This document shows, in pieces, positions 21,151-32,755 of a stretch of DNA of 64,000 nt. The stretch covers positions 1,550,001 through 1,614,000 of the forward strand of contig NW_026044101.1 of NCBI RefSeq assembly GCF_937001465.1. The letters are read 5' to 3'. The stretch is from Orcinus orca. Its lineage: Eukaryota > Chordata > Mammalia > Artiodactyla > Delphinidae. A program made the position numbers and the translations under genes. The notes below the pieces were generated by a model. That model saw only the letters and a program-made list of their open reading frames with translations. It was not told the origin of the DNA and did no database searches. Positions within the stretch are counted from its first letter, which is position 1. Each line of letters opens with the position of its first letter.

Positions 21151-22889
21151 TTGGCCAAAAAGGGTGTATGCGTTTTTTTCTGTATATATTCAAGAAAAGG
21201 GCATACACTTTTTTAGCCAACCAAACAGGTGGGCACTGGAAGTCAATACTACAAAAGATATCACTTCGCATCAGTCAGAAGAGCCATCCTCATAAAGCGT
21301 AAACAACAGAAATGCAGGACAGGGCAAGGAGAAGAGGGAGCCCTGTGAGACTTATAGTGGAAATGTATATTGCCAACGGCCATTCTGGAGAAGTGTATTG
21401 TGTTTACTAAAGCATCTAAAAAATGAGCTACAGAGCATAGGGCACTTGCACTCATGGGCGTATATCTTGGGAAAAACAAAAATCGAGAGGACACAGGCAC
21501 CCCAATGTTTACCCCCTCTCTGTTTAAAAGATCCTCGACTAGGATATAACTTAAATGTCTCTGGAGAGAAAAAATGGATAGAGATGTGGTACTTAGGTAG
21601 AGTGGAATATTATTCAGCCTGGAAATCAATGAAATATGGCCAGTTGTCACAACTCCGGAGGAGTTACGTATGATCATTCTAAGTGACATAATTCAAAAAG
21701 AAAAAGACACATATCATAAGATATCACTTAAAGGTGGAATCCAAAATGGCTACACATGAAATAAATTACAAAACAAAAACATAGTCAAATATGTAGAAAA
21801 CACGCATAAGGCTGCTAAACGGGAAAGGTGGGGAGGGGTGAGGCATCATCCAGGAGGTTGAAATTAGCAAAGATACCATTCCAAATACCAAACTGATAAT
21901 CAACAAGACTTACACGGTAGCTGAAAGAACTGCACTCAGCACACTCAAGTCACCGGAAAAGAATATATACGACTGGTAAGAATCTGAAAAAGAATTTACT
22001 GATGTCTCTCTGTACGTGAATCAAGTGGATGTACAGCAGCAAGAAACAGAGCTTTGAAAATCAGCTGTAACCAATATAGTAATAAATTGAAAAAATAAAC
22101 GACAGAGAGACAGAGAAAACCTCTTACAACTTTTCCTCAGGGACGGTGATGCAACATGGATTGAACACATCTAGACCCACAGCAGGATGAGACATAAGGC
22201 TGGAAACTGTTTGCACTAAGAGAAATGTGAGGTTGGGTGAGGAAATGCACACCCTTTAAAGTAATACTACCTGGTAGCCATTCAATGGGTCCCAAATCTG
22301 CAGGTTCAAGGGATCTTCCTACAGCTAAAACATGCATGGAAAACCCAGAGGACTGTACACCATGTGATCGGGAGATGTGTCTAAAATGCAGCTCATTTAT
22401 CCTCTCCTGGTGCTCCTGTTCACCATTCCAGCCACGTTACTTAGAATCTCCCCACTTGGAGAATCAGCACATTTCAACTTCTGTTTCACACATTTTGCAA
22501 ATTGTGAGGAGGATGAACGGGAAGAGGGGGAACCAACGAGAGAATAGTTGTAGGGGTTTGGACGGGCACATATCACTCTAATTTCCCATTAAGAATAAGA
22601 ATTGAAAAAAGGCTCAGCCCGCCTCGCCGGAGCCAAAATAGGGCCTGAAGCAATCCTGCGGGTTTGAGGCCAGCTCACAAAAGAGCAACTTAAAAAATGG
22701 AGCTCAGGGTCACTGCAATTCACAAACCTGCAGAGTTATAAATGAAAACTAACGTCCAAAAATATGTTGAGGTAAGGCAAAGAAGAGGATCTGAATGCAA
22801 GACAGAATTGCAAGAAACAGATTTCAAGAGATAGATTGGACTCGTCTTTAAAGCACATGAAAAGCGGCAGAATTTCGACAATGATGCAG
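21151..22889 (+). repeat. Satellite monomer, old type (1,739 bp), unit A
   Basis: A complete but strongly diverged monomer. Its palindrome (21151-21220) is imperfect, yet it carries a paired change (gggtgta left, tacact right). It keeps the roughly 167-bp block missing from young monomers (about 22055-22220), which includes an A-rich L1-like end near 22080-22100. The L1 3' UTR part (21820-22080) is easier to recognise than in young monomers, with atctgaaaaagaatttact. Confidence 0.9.
21398..21673 (+). pseudogene. L1 ORF2 C-terminal relic in old monomer, unit A
   Basis: A 91-codon open stretch. CLLKHLKN at residues 2-9 and KWIEMWYLGRVEYYSAWKS at about residues 59-77 match the L1 ORF2 C-terminus (EWIKKMW...TMEYYSAIKR) better than young monomers do. 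It is not a functional gene. Copy B is the same. In copy C a new stop (TCA to TAA) shortens it. Confidence 0.7.
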
Positions 22890-24641
22890 TTGGCCCAAAA
22901 GGGCGTATGCGTTTTTTCCTGATTATATCCAGGAAAAAACGCATACGCACTTTATGGGCAAGGAAGCAAGCAAGCAATGCAAATGTGCACAACAAAGAAG
23001 TCTCATTTCCCACCGGTCAAAAGGGCCATCCTAAAAAATTGTAAAAACCAGAAATGCAGGACAGGCCATGGAGAACAGGGAGCCTTTATACGCTGATGGG
23101 CAGTGTGTGAACTGCCGAGAGCCACTCTGGAGAAGTGTATGGTGGTTCCTAAATCATCTAAAAAACAGAGCTACAGAGCATAGGACACTTCCAATCATGG
23201 GAGTATATCTAGGGAAGTCTAAAAATCAACAAGACACAAGCACACCACAGTTTAGGGCTACTCTGTTTACAAGAACCTCAACTTCAGTACACCTTAAATA
23301 TCCCAGGAAAGAGAACAATGGATAAAGAAGATGTGGTACTTATGTACAATGGAATATCTCTTCACCATGAAATCAATGTAATAAGGTTAGTAGAAAGATA
23401 AAGAGTGGATTTAGGTCCGATAATACTACTTGAAATAAGTCAAACAGAAAAAGAAACATATCATAAGATATCACTTATAGAGGGAGGGTAAATATGGCTG
23501 CACAAGAAATGAATTACAGAACAGAACAGTGTCTCACATTTAGAAAACACACTTATGTCAGCTTAAGGGGAAAGGAGAGGTGGGGTGATGCATAAAACCA
23601 GAGTTTGAAATTAGCACAGATACCATTCAATAAACCAAATAGATATTAGACAAGATCTACACCTTGCTCAATGAACTGGCCTCAACACACCCTATACACC
23701 GCAGAGAAATATATCTGAGTAATAAGAATCTTAAAACCCATGTATTGATATATCTCCATAAGGGAATCAAATGTGTGCAGAGCGGCACAAACACAGCAGT
23801 GAAAATGAGCTAAACCCCATTATAGAAATAAATTTTAAAAACAAAACGCAGAAACAATGAAAGAGAGAAAAATTCTTACAAAATTCGCTCAGGGGCTGTG
23901 ATGCAACCTGGATTGACCACATGTAAACCCACAGCTGGATAAGACATAAGGCTGGACACTTGGGGCTGAGAGGATTGGTGAGCTTTGGTGAGCAACTGCC
24001 AAAAGTTTAATGCAATACTTCATGCTACTCATTCCAAGGGTCCCAACACTCCAGGTTGAAGGGAATCTTCCTACAGCTAAACCATGCTTGGGAAACCCAG
24101 CGACTGGTATACCATATGATCGGGAAAGGTTTCTAAAATGCACCTCATTTTTCCTCTCCTGGGACCCCGGATCGACATTCCAGCTGCTTTACTAAAAACA
24201 TCCCCAGATGGAGAGTCAATGCCTTTAAGTTCTGGTATCGCACAGTCTACAGTTAGTGCGGAGGATGAATGGGAATAGGGGGAACCAGTGAGAAACTAGC
24301 TGTAGCGGTTTCAATGGGCACATGTCTCTCTAATTTCACATCAGTAAGAAGAATAAACCAAAGGCACAGCAAGGTGCCCCAGAAGAAAAATAGGGCCTGA
24401 CGGAATCCTGTGGTTATGAGGCAAGATCAAAAAAATAAGAGCTGAAAAATGGAGCTAAGGGCCACTGCAATTCAAAAACCTGCAGAGTTATAAAGGCCAA
24501 ATATATTCAAAAAATATATTGAGGTAAAGCTATGAAGAGGCATTGAAAGCAAGGCAGAATTGCAGGAAACCGATTTCAGGAGGTAGACTGGAATTGCATT
24601 TAAAGCATAGGAAAAGAGGCAGAACGTCGACAATGATTCAC
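22890..24641 (+). repeat. Satellite monomer, old type (1,752 bp), unit A
   Basis: The palindrome (22890-22961) is conserved in its inner arms (cgtatgcgttttttcc and ggaaaaaacgcatacg) with a changed centre (gattatatcc). The 167-bp block is present at about 23803-23969, between gcagtga and gaggattgg, and includes an A-rich run near 23829-23850. The last 90 bp or so, from about 24550, switch to young-type sequence that continues into the next monomer. Confidence 0.9.
23068..23325 (+). pseudogene. L1 ORF2 C-terminal relic in second old monomer, unit A
   Basis: An 85-codon open stretch with EPLWRSVWWFLNHLKN at residues 18-33. This is closer to L1 ORF2 (PLWRTVWRFLKKLK) than the young version, where W has become G. 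It is a decayed relic. Copy B (34673-34930) is the same. Copy C has a stop after codon 16. Confidence 0.7.
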
Positions 24642-24713
24642 TTGGCCAAAAAGGGCGTATGCGTTTTTTCCTGAATATATTCAGGAAAAAACGCATACGC
24701 CCTTTTTGGCCAA
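24642..24713. repeat. Perfect 72-bp palindrome (representative)
   Basis: Each arm is 36 bp, beginning ttggccaaaaagggc and meeting at gaata/tattc, with no spacer. The same perfect form is at 14617-14688, 36247-36318, 45720-45791 and 48877-48948, and a near-perfect form opens every other monomer. Such a sequence can form a hairpin or cruciform. No known protein-binding site is recognised in it. Confidence 0.97.
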
Positions 24714-26222
24714 CCAAGCAAGCTTGCAAAGGAAATCTGCACTACAATGAAGTCTCACTTGCCCCCCGGTCAAAAGGGCCATCTGAAAAAAGTGTAAAAT
24801 CCAGAAAGGCAGGACAGGCCATGGAGAACTGGGAGCCTTGTTATGCTAATGGACGGGAGGTAAATTGCCAACAGCCACTGGGGAGAAGTGTATGGTGTTT
24901 CCTGAAACAACTAAAAAACAAAGCAACAGAGCCTAGGGCACTTCCACTTATGGTCCTATAGCTTAGGGAAATTAAAATCAAAAAGACACAACCACCCCAA
25001 AGTTTGGGATGGCTCTGTTTACAAGAACCTCGTTTACGGTACAAGTTCAATATCGCAGAAAGCGAAAAATGGATAAAGAAGTTCTGGTACTTACATACAA
25101 TGCAATATCACTCGGCAATGAAATCTATGTCATCAGGCCCGTAGCAGCATAATGAGTGGATTCAGGTATGATGATTCTAACTGAAATAAGTCACACAGAA
25201 AAAGAAACATCATAAGATATCACTAATACACGAAATGTAAACTTGGCTACACAGGAACTGAATTACAAAACAGAACAGGTTCTCAAATTTAGAAAACCAA
25301 CTTATGCTTGCTTAAGGGGAAAGGTGAGTTGGGGTGCTGCATAAAACCAGAGATTGAAATGAGCACAGATAAAGTCCCTTATGCCAGATATGGAATAGAC
25401 AAGAGCTACTCCTTGCTCAACGAAATGGACTCAACACCCCATATTAAACGCCTAAGAATGTACCTGACTAGTAAGTATCTTAAAACCTATGGATTGCTAT
25501 GTCTCCGAAAGAGAATCAAGCGTGTGTACAGGGGCATAAACGCAGCAGTGATAGGATTGGAGAGGTTCGGTGAGCAAATGAAGACCCTTTGAAGTCATAT
25601 TGCATGGTACTCATTCCACGGGTCTCAACTCTCCAGGTTTAAGGGATTCTTCCTTCAGCTAAAACATGCATGTGGAACCCAGAGTATGATCAACCGTGTG
25701 ATCGGGAGACGTGTTCAAATATGTCTCAGTTCTCGTCCCCTGGTACTCGGGTGCAACGTTCCAGACGCTTTACTAACACTCTCCCGACTTGGAGAGTCAG
25801 TGCCTTTAACCTCCTGTTTGGCCCAGTTTGCAATTTCTGCGGAAGATGAACAGGAATAGGGAGAACCCATGAGAGACTAGCTGGAGGTGTCTGGACGGGC
25901 AAATTTAACTCTCATTTCCCACCAGGAAGAGGAATTAACCAAAGGCTCAGCATGCCGTGCCGGAACCAGATTAGGGCCTGAAGCAATCCTGCGGTGTTGC
26001 GGCCAGCTCACAAGAAAGCGAGTTGAAGAAAGGAGCTCAGGGGCACTGTAATTCACAAACCTGCAGAGTTATAAATGACAGCTATCGTCCAAAAATATAC
26101 TGAAGTAAGGCTGCCAAGAGGACTTGAAAGCGGGGCAGAATTGCAGGAAACAGATTTCGGGAGGTAGACTGGAATTGCATTTAAAGCATAGGAAAAGAGG
26201 CAGAACGTCCACAATGATGCAC
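24642..26222 (+). repeat. Satellite monomer, young type, first of unit B (1,581 bp)
   Basis: Begins with a perfect 72-bp palindrome (24642-24713). It shares cttgccccccggtc, tgctaatggacggg and gaaacaactaaa with the monomer at 36247, which shows that the block after unit B started as another copy of this unit. Confidence 0.93.
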
Positions 26223-27012
26223 TTGGCCAAAAAGGGCGTATGCGTTTTTTCCTGAATATATTCATGAAAAAACGCATGCGCCCTTTTTGGCCAACCAAGC
26301 AAGCTTGCAAAGGAAATCTGCACTACAATGAAGTCTCACTTCCCCCCGGTCAAAAGGGCCATCTGAAAAAAGTGTAAAATCCAGAAAGGCAGGACAGGCC
26401 ATGGAGAACTGGGAGCCTTGTTATGCTGATGGGCGGGATGTAAATTGCCAACAGCAACTCGGGAGAAGTGTATGGTGTTTCCTGAAACATCTAAAAAACA
26501 AAGCAACAGAGCCTAGGGCACTTCCACTTATGGTCCTATAGCTTAGGCAAATTAAATTCAAAAAGACACAGCCACCCCAAAATTTGGGACGGCTCTGTTT
26601 ACAGGAACCTCTTCTGTAGCACAAGTTAAATATGCCAGATAGCAAATAATGGATAAAGAAGTTGCGGTACTTACGTACAACAGAATACCTCTCAGCAATG
26701 AAAACTATGTCACCAGGCCCGTACCAGCATAATGAGTGGATTGAGGCACGGTGATTCTAAGTGAAAAAAGTGACACAGAAAAAGAAACATCATAAGGTAT
26801 CACTAATACACGGAATGTGAACTTGGCTACACATGAACTGAGTTACAAAACAGAACAGGGTCTCAAGTTTAGAAAACCAACTTATGCTTGCTTAAGGGGG
26901 AAGGTGAGTTGGGGTGCTGCATAAAACCAGAGTTTGAATTTAGCACAGATACCGTTCCATAAGCCAAATATGTAATAGACAAGACCTACCCCTTGCTCAA
27001 CAAAATGGACTC
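26223..27012 (+). repeat. Truncated satellite monomer at L1 junction, unit B
   Basis: The equivalent of 14617-15406. The palindrome (26223-26294) has a centre mismatch (ttcatgaa) and gcatgcgcc in the right arm. The switch from young to older sequence lies near 26600. Confidence 0.9.
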
Positions 27013-27751
27013 CACAATGAGGTATCACCTCACACCTGATAGAATGGGCATCATCAGAAAATCTACAAACAAAAAATGCTGGAAAGGGTGTGGAGAAAAG
27101 GAACCCTCTTCCACTATTGTTGGGAATATAAACTGATACAGTCACTATGGAGAACAATATGGAGTTTCTTAAGAAACTAACAATAGAATTACCATATGAT
27201 ACAGCAATCCCAGTACTGGACATATACCCAGACAAAACCATAAATCAAAAAGAGACATTCACCGCAATGTTCATTGCCTCACTCTTTACAATATCGAGGT
27301 AATGGAAGCAACCTAAATGCCCACAGACAGACGAATGCATAAAGCTGTGGTACATATATAAAATGGAATATTACTAAGCCATGAAAAGGAATGAAATTGG
27401 GTCATTTGTAGAGACGTCGATGGATCTAGAGACTGTCATACAGAGTGAAGTAAGTCAGAAAGAGAAAAACAAATCTTGTATATTCATGCATATATGTGGA
27501 ACCTAGAAAAACTGTACAGATTAACCATTTTGCAAGGCATAAATAGAGCAACAGATGTAGACAACAAACGTATGGACAACAAGGGGGAAAGCTGTTGGGG
27601 GGGTGGTGGTGGGAGGAGTTGAGAGACTGGGATTGGCATGTATACATTTATATGTATAAAATAGATAACCAATAAGAACCTGCTGTATAAAAATATAAAA
27701 TAAAATTCAAAATTAGAAAGAAATAAAATTTAAAAAATAAAACAGTAAAAA
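27013..27751 (+). mobile_element. L1 3' end fragment, unit B
   Basis: The same fragment as in unit A with few changes (gggcatcatc for ggtcatcatc, and one base fewer in the G-rich tract near 27597-27613). No independent insertion is implied, because it was copied with the unit. Confidence 0.9.
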
Positions 27752-29197
27752 CAATTATTCCCTTCACATACATGTATTTATATGAATAAATTATTTCCAT
27801 GCTTATATCTGTAAATACAAAAAAGAGGAATAAAATCTACCTTGAACCAAAAACGAAAAAGAGAAAAGAAACACAGAACCCACCAGTTCCACAGAGGAAA
27901 ACCGTATCAGGGCACTTGCTCCAGTTGTAAACAATTCTGAAGTTGGTCAGTGGTGGAGAATCGTCTCCCATTCAGCCAGCAGCCCCCACGCAACAAGCGT
28001 CCTCATTGCAAAGCTGGGGCACCGTGCCGAGGCATCTGTGAGTAAACGTGAGCTGAGCCCCAGGCCAGTTGCTGCTGAACTATTCCCACCCGTCCCAGGT
28101 AAAACACCTGAATATATACAAGGACTTGAAAGCCTAGAGGAAGGGCCATAGAGCCACACGAGTGACAGCATGCCAGCCGACTTGGTGCCTGCAGGCCAGC
28201 CAGGATGGTCCTGGCCCTGGGTGCTCTTCTGGAAGATTTCCATTTCCCTGCCTGAGATACCCGTCCTGTCCCTGCCCCCACTGCTTTTTTCCTTCCTCAC
28301 CTCTGCCCAGGGAGAAATTCCAGCAGCAGGTATGGGTGACACATCCTCTTCTTTAGCAGGTGGCAGCCTGGCAACTGCTGCAGAAAGTCCAGCAGAACCC
28401 CACTCACACTGGGCCACCCACAAAGCCGTGGCCTCTCACTCCCTCCCACCAGCCCAGCCCCGAGACTGCTGACAGGGCAGAGAAAATGGCGTCAGGCATG
28501 GCTGCAGGGCCTCTTGCTGCCTGGAGTGGTATTTATATTGATCTCAACCCAGGCACACCTGGGGAGGGCTGGCCGGCACGGTAAGGCTGCCCAGGTCAGC
28601 CAATCATCACCCCTCAGGGGCTCACAGTTGCAGAAAATGGAACTTGCTGAACCGGCCAGGTCCAAGGAACAGGTGTGGGCTCCTGAGAGTCAGGATAGAC
28701 AAGGGGCTGCAGCTTTGGCTTGTTTTCTAATCATTTTATCTGGCCCATGAGTGGGAGACAACTTCAAGAAAACCCTCTCCTAATGAGAGGAACCCAGGAG
28801 TCAGGGAGAGGAGGGGTGGGTGGTGGTTGGAGACAGAGGCCTGGTGCCCCGGTTGCAGTGGAAGTCTCTGGAAGACCAGGTGGAGGGAGGCCGCACAGAG
28901 TGATGCCCAGGGTCACAGACCTGTCGCAGCTGCTGTTTGTTAGTTCAAGTCCTGCTCTGAGGTGCTCTGTGTCAGCTCTGAGCGACAGGTGAGCAGGGGG
29001 TGCTCTGCAATGAGGGCTATGTGCACAGTTCCTGTGTGCCCAGCCCTGCCACGGTACCTGCAAGGGTAGCTCTGTATCCTGGGAGTGGCCTGACCACGAG
29101 AGCCCCGTGGGCTGGGGTGGGGGTGGGGTACCTGCCCAGGTGAGCTCCATATTCTGGGATTGGTCTGACCACGAGAGCCCCATGGGCTGCTGGGGAC
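27752..29197 (+). other. GC-rich block with no recognised gene, unit B
   Basis: Counterpart of 16147-17592, including the roughly 70-bp tandem pair at about 29055-29195. Single-base changes from unit A are scattered with no sign of codon-level constraint. Confidence 0.5.
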
Positions 29198-30265
29198 CTG
29201 GTAAAGGATGTCAGGACAGTCAGTGAAGCCACCGAGGATATACCTCCAGCTGCTCCTAATTCCTACACCCTGCTGGTCATTCTACCAACCACCAGGACAT
29301 GGTATTCTGTATTAGTCTTCAATGATGCCTTCTTTTGTATTCCATTAGTCCCAGAGTCACAAGAAATTTTGGCTTGTGAGTGGCAGGACTCAACATACAA
29401 CTAAAACAATACTTCCGGGCCGTCTTGCCCCAAGGGTGCAAAAATTCCCACACCATCTTTGGGGAAAGCTTAGCTAAAGACCTAAAAGTTCTACCTCTGG
29501 AAAAGGAAATCCTCCTTCAGTACGCAGACGACATTCTGATCGCCAGCCCTACTAAGGAGGCCTCTGAACTACCAAGCCAATAAAGGATAGAAGTTGTCCA
29601 AGAAAAAGCTCAAATATCACAGACTGCGGTGACCTGCCTGGGCTTCATTCTCACAGAAGGTCGGAGAAGCCCATCCCAGGAAAGGGAAGAAACCATTTGC
29701 AGCCTTACCCCTTTCTAAAACTAGAAGACAGCTTAGGGGTTCCTGGGGAGGCCAGGGTTTGCTGCTTCTGGATCCCTAACTACAGTCTACTAGCTGGGCC
29801 TCTATATGAAACACTGAAAGGAAAAGATGATGATCCTTTTGAATAGAATCCAGAAGTGGCCTTTCAAGAATGGAAAGAGCAGTCAATTCAGACCCTTGCC
29901 CTGGAACTCCCTAATTTAGCTAAACCCTTTGACCTTTACATTCCCGGTGAAAGGTGAATCGCCATTGGAGAATTAGTGCAAAAACTGGGACCACTTGAAA
30001 TGGAACAATGCAAGAATGCCATCCAGGTAGGATAAACTACGGTCACCAAGGGGTTTGGCCCACTGCCACATCTGGCCAAGATACTGGCAGTATCTAAAAA
30101 CCTGGAAATCAGCAGCCCAAAAGGCCACCTCCCTCCTAAGGGAAAAGGACCCCACGTGGTGATCCTAACCACCAACCATGCCCTGAAGTTGCAGGGTTCG
30201 CTCCGTGGGCACACCAACCTCGAGTGAGGAGGCCCTCCAACTCCAACATCCAGAGAGATAACCGG
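29198..30265 (+). pseudogene. Endogenous retrovirus pol relic, unit B
   Basis: The same broken pol as in unit A. Frame 1 is 29198-29404 and the YADD-bearing frame is 29380-29583, with one residue changed (V6 to I). The frameshifts and stops are shared with units A and C, so the element was dead before the unit was multiplied. Confidence 0.85.
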
Positions 30266-30564
30266 GGGCAACAGGGCACCATGACGACTCGTGTGAACAT
30301 CACTTGACCTGGAGTTTCTCTCATAAAACAACAAGAGTGTGTCCCAAAAGAGTAGACTACTGCTTGCAGGACTTACTGCACCCAGAGGGGAGCTAATAAT
30401 CTTGGCGGGGGAACCGTATACCACACTGTCACCATAGAAAAGCCTACAGACACCGTGATGATGGTGGCCAATAAGACCGGCTGGACTCCTGTTTACTTCA
30501 AAAGGCTGTTGACTCAGTGGCCATCATGGTCCTTGATCACCACTGACCCTGGACTGTCTGGGAG

Positions 30565-30690
30565 TTGAGCGGGCAGGGCTCTGACACCTGGTGCTGTTTG
30601 TACGTTAATTCAGGGGCCTAATTGAAGAAAGCGCAGACTACTGGTCAGAGCATCTAGGCTGGCAGAAACGGTCAGCCTAAGGTGGCCGAA
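30565..30690 (+). pseudogene. Possible retroviral env transmembrane relic, unit B
   Basis: Sequence equivalent to 18960-19085 with the same CC-containing motif and the same interrupting stop. It adds no independent support for the assignment. Confidence 0.33.
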
Positions 30691-30984
30691 CAAATGTGGG
30701 GCGGGGTGAAACCGGCCCCCACAGCGTCTCTGCACATCTCTTTCCTGGACCCTTAAAGGTCATTAGAGTCTATAACACTTCCAATGCTGGTGCTCAGGTG
30801 GACGAGCAGGGAGGCAGGGGGCCTGGGGACAATCAACGTCACCTGGAGGCTGTTGGGGAGAAGCTCTGACTCTCGCCCCCGGGTATGAGGGCTCCCAACT
30901 CAGCACTCAGCAGTTACAGAAGAAGGGTCTGCACCCTCAGCACTCCAAGAATGAGGAATGGGACAAAAGGCAGAGGAGGGGTTT

Positions 30985-31465
30985 GTCCCCAGCAAAGCCC
31001 ATTAAAAATCCCTGGGAGATAAAAATAGAATCTGGGCAATAAAGTCAAGTCTAACCTTTTTTATCCTTTGTGCTTTGTCTAATTTCATGTGCTCCTAGGG
31101 TCCCGCATGCAGAGGTTCCACACCCGGCACTTCAGACCAGATTTCCTAGTGCAGAATGGCTGGGACGACACCTCAGCTCCTGGGGCCCAGTGCAGACTCC
31201 GCGATATAGAGCCTGAGCTGCAGCCAACCCAGCCCTCGAGAGCTCCGCCCCCTCCCTCCCACTGACTCTGACAGGATCTCTACACAGCAGCCCAGCCCAC
31301 AGCCCACGGGGTAGTGCATGCTCTCACCTCTCCATTCTCTGATCAAAATATAAAGTTTCCTTTGCTTGTGAACCAAACTCAGTCTCGATCTGTTGGCCCC
31401 AATGACATTGGGCAGGGGGACACTTGTTGGGGTCCACTCTGGAGGATCAGTAACAGAAATTGAGA
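30985..31465 (+). mobile_element. LTR-like segment, unit B
   Basis: Same elements as unit A: aataaag near 31038, GC box near 31244, TATA-like atataaag near 31348. Two substitutions (gagctgcag, cagcccagccc) are shared with unit C, so unit A carries the private state. Confidence 0.35.
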
Positions 31466-31788
31466 CTATTGTAACCTCAATGAACAGATGTGTGAGCCCA
31501 ACTGTAGTTAACATAGAACAGTGTATAAGGCTCGGGTAAAATAAGATGTTTCTAACACTTCCATTTGATATTTCCATCACTTTATTATAAGCAAGTTCAG
31601 TGAAAAGGTTTGTCTTATTTGTCAGGTCAATATTAGAGAAACGAAGTGATTTCTTTCCAAGGATGTACATCTAATAATCTTGGTTAAAGCTTCAATCTTG
31701 TTTTAAATGCTTTTCCATTGAAAATGATACCTCTCTTTCAGCTCCCCCATTTCTGAGAAGTATAAAATCTTATAATTTATTATTACCA
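31466..31788 (+). other. AT-rich spacer, unit B
   Basis: Counterpart of 19861-20183, essentially unchanged. Nothing recognisable. Confidence 0.4.
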
Positions 31789-31955
31789 AAGGGGAAAGGT
31801 GGGAGGAGGGATAAATTAACAGTTTGGGATTAACACATACACACTGCTATGTATAAAATAGATCATCAACAAGGAACTACTGTATAGCACAGGGAACTAC
31901 ACTCAACATTTTGCAATTACCTATAAGGGGAAATAATCTGAAAAAGAATAGATAT
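31789..31955 (+). mobile_element. L1 3' UTR relic, unit B
   Basis: Counterpart of 20184-20350, with one visible change (gcaattacc for gcaataacc). Confidence 0.85.
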
Positions 31956-32755
31956 TTTTATTGACATCCTCTATCAATGACAGTTAAAGTGTAACCTAAG
32001 GGAAGCTGGTGGTGAGTGCTTCTGACCCTGAAGACTTCAATCATCTAAAGTTTGGACTCTGCCTACTTCCCAAGGCCCTTAATGAACATATGTGTAGCCG
32101 TAGCTTAAAAAATTCCCCAGTTTGGGTTTCGGGGAGACACTGATTTTGAAAAAGCCCTGGTGTTCTCCTTACATGAATGGGACTCTTCCTACTGCTAAAA
32201 CATGTCTGTCACACCCAGAGGATGGTATACCGTCTGATCGGGAAGAGTTTGGAAAAGGCATCTCATCTCCTCATCTCCTGGTGCTCGGGTTCACCCCTCC
32301 AGCGTCTTTACTAACAGTCTCCCCACTTGGAGAGGTCAGCACTGTCAACATCCTGTTGCGTACAGTTTGGAATTTGTCCAGAGGATGAAGCGGAAGGATG
32401 AGGAACAATGAGAGACAAGTCCTAGGTGTTCAGACAGGCACATGTCACTCTAATTTCCAATCAGGAAGACGAATTGACCAAAGGCTAGGGTTGCCCATGG
32501 AAACAGTGTAGGGCTTGAGGAAATCCCACTGCTTTGTGACCAGTTCCCATAAACACAAGTTGAACAATGGAACTCAGGGGCAGTAAAATTCACGAAACTG
32601 CAGAGTTGAAAATATCCATCACTGAAAAATGTCTTGAGGAAAGTCAGAGAAAAGGACTTGTAAGCAAGGGAGAATGGCAGGAAAGGGATTTGAGGAGGTA
32701 GAAAGGACTCGCCATTAAGCACAAGAAAAGGAGCTGAACATTGCCAACATTGCAG
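31956..32755 (+). repeat. Half satellite monomer, old type, unit B
   Basis: Counterpart of 20351-21150: about 160 bp of unassigned sequence, then the non-L1 half of an old monomer. Confidence 0.85.

Larger units (their letters stand above)
13038..24641 (+). repeat. Complex higher-order repeat, copy A (11,604 bp)
   Basis: In order: one young monomer, a truncated monomer, an L1 3' end, a 4-kb block with a broken retrovirus, an L1 3' UTR relic, half an old monomer, and two full old monomers. The whole order recurs at 24642 with an offset of 11,605 bp and again at 55157. Landmarks at 13702, 17775, 20517 and 22237 recur at 25308, 29380, 32122 and 33842. The first monomer matches copy B less well than the rest, so the left edge is uncertain within a few hundred bases. 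Confidence 0.9.
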
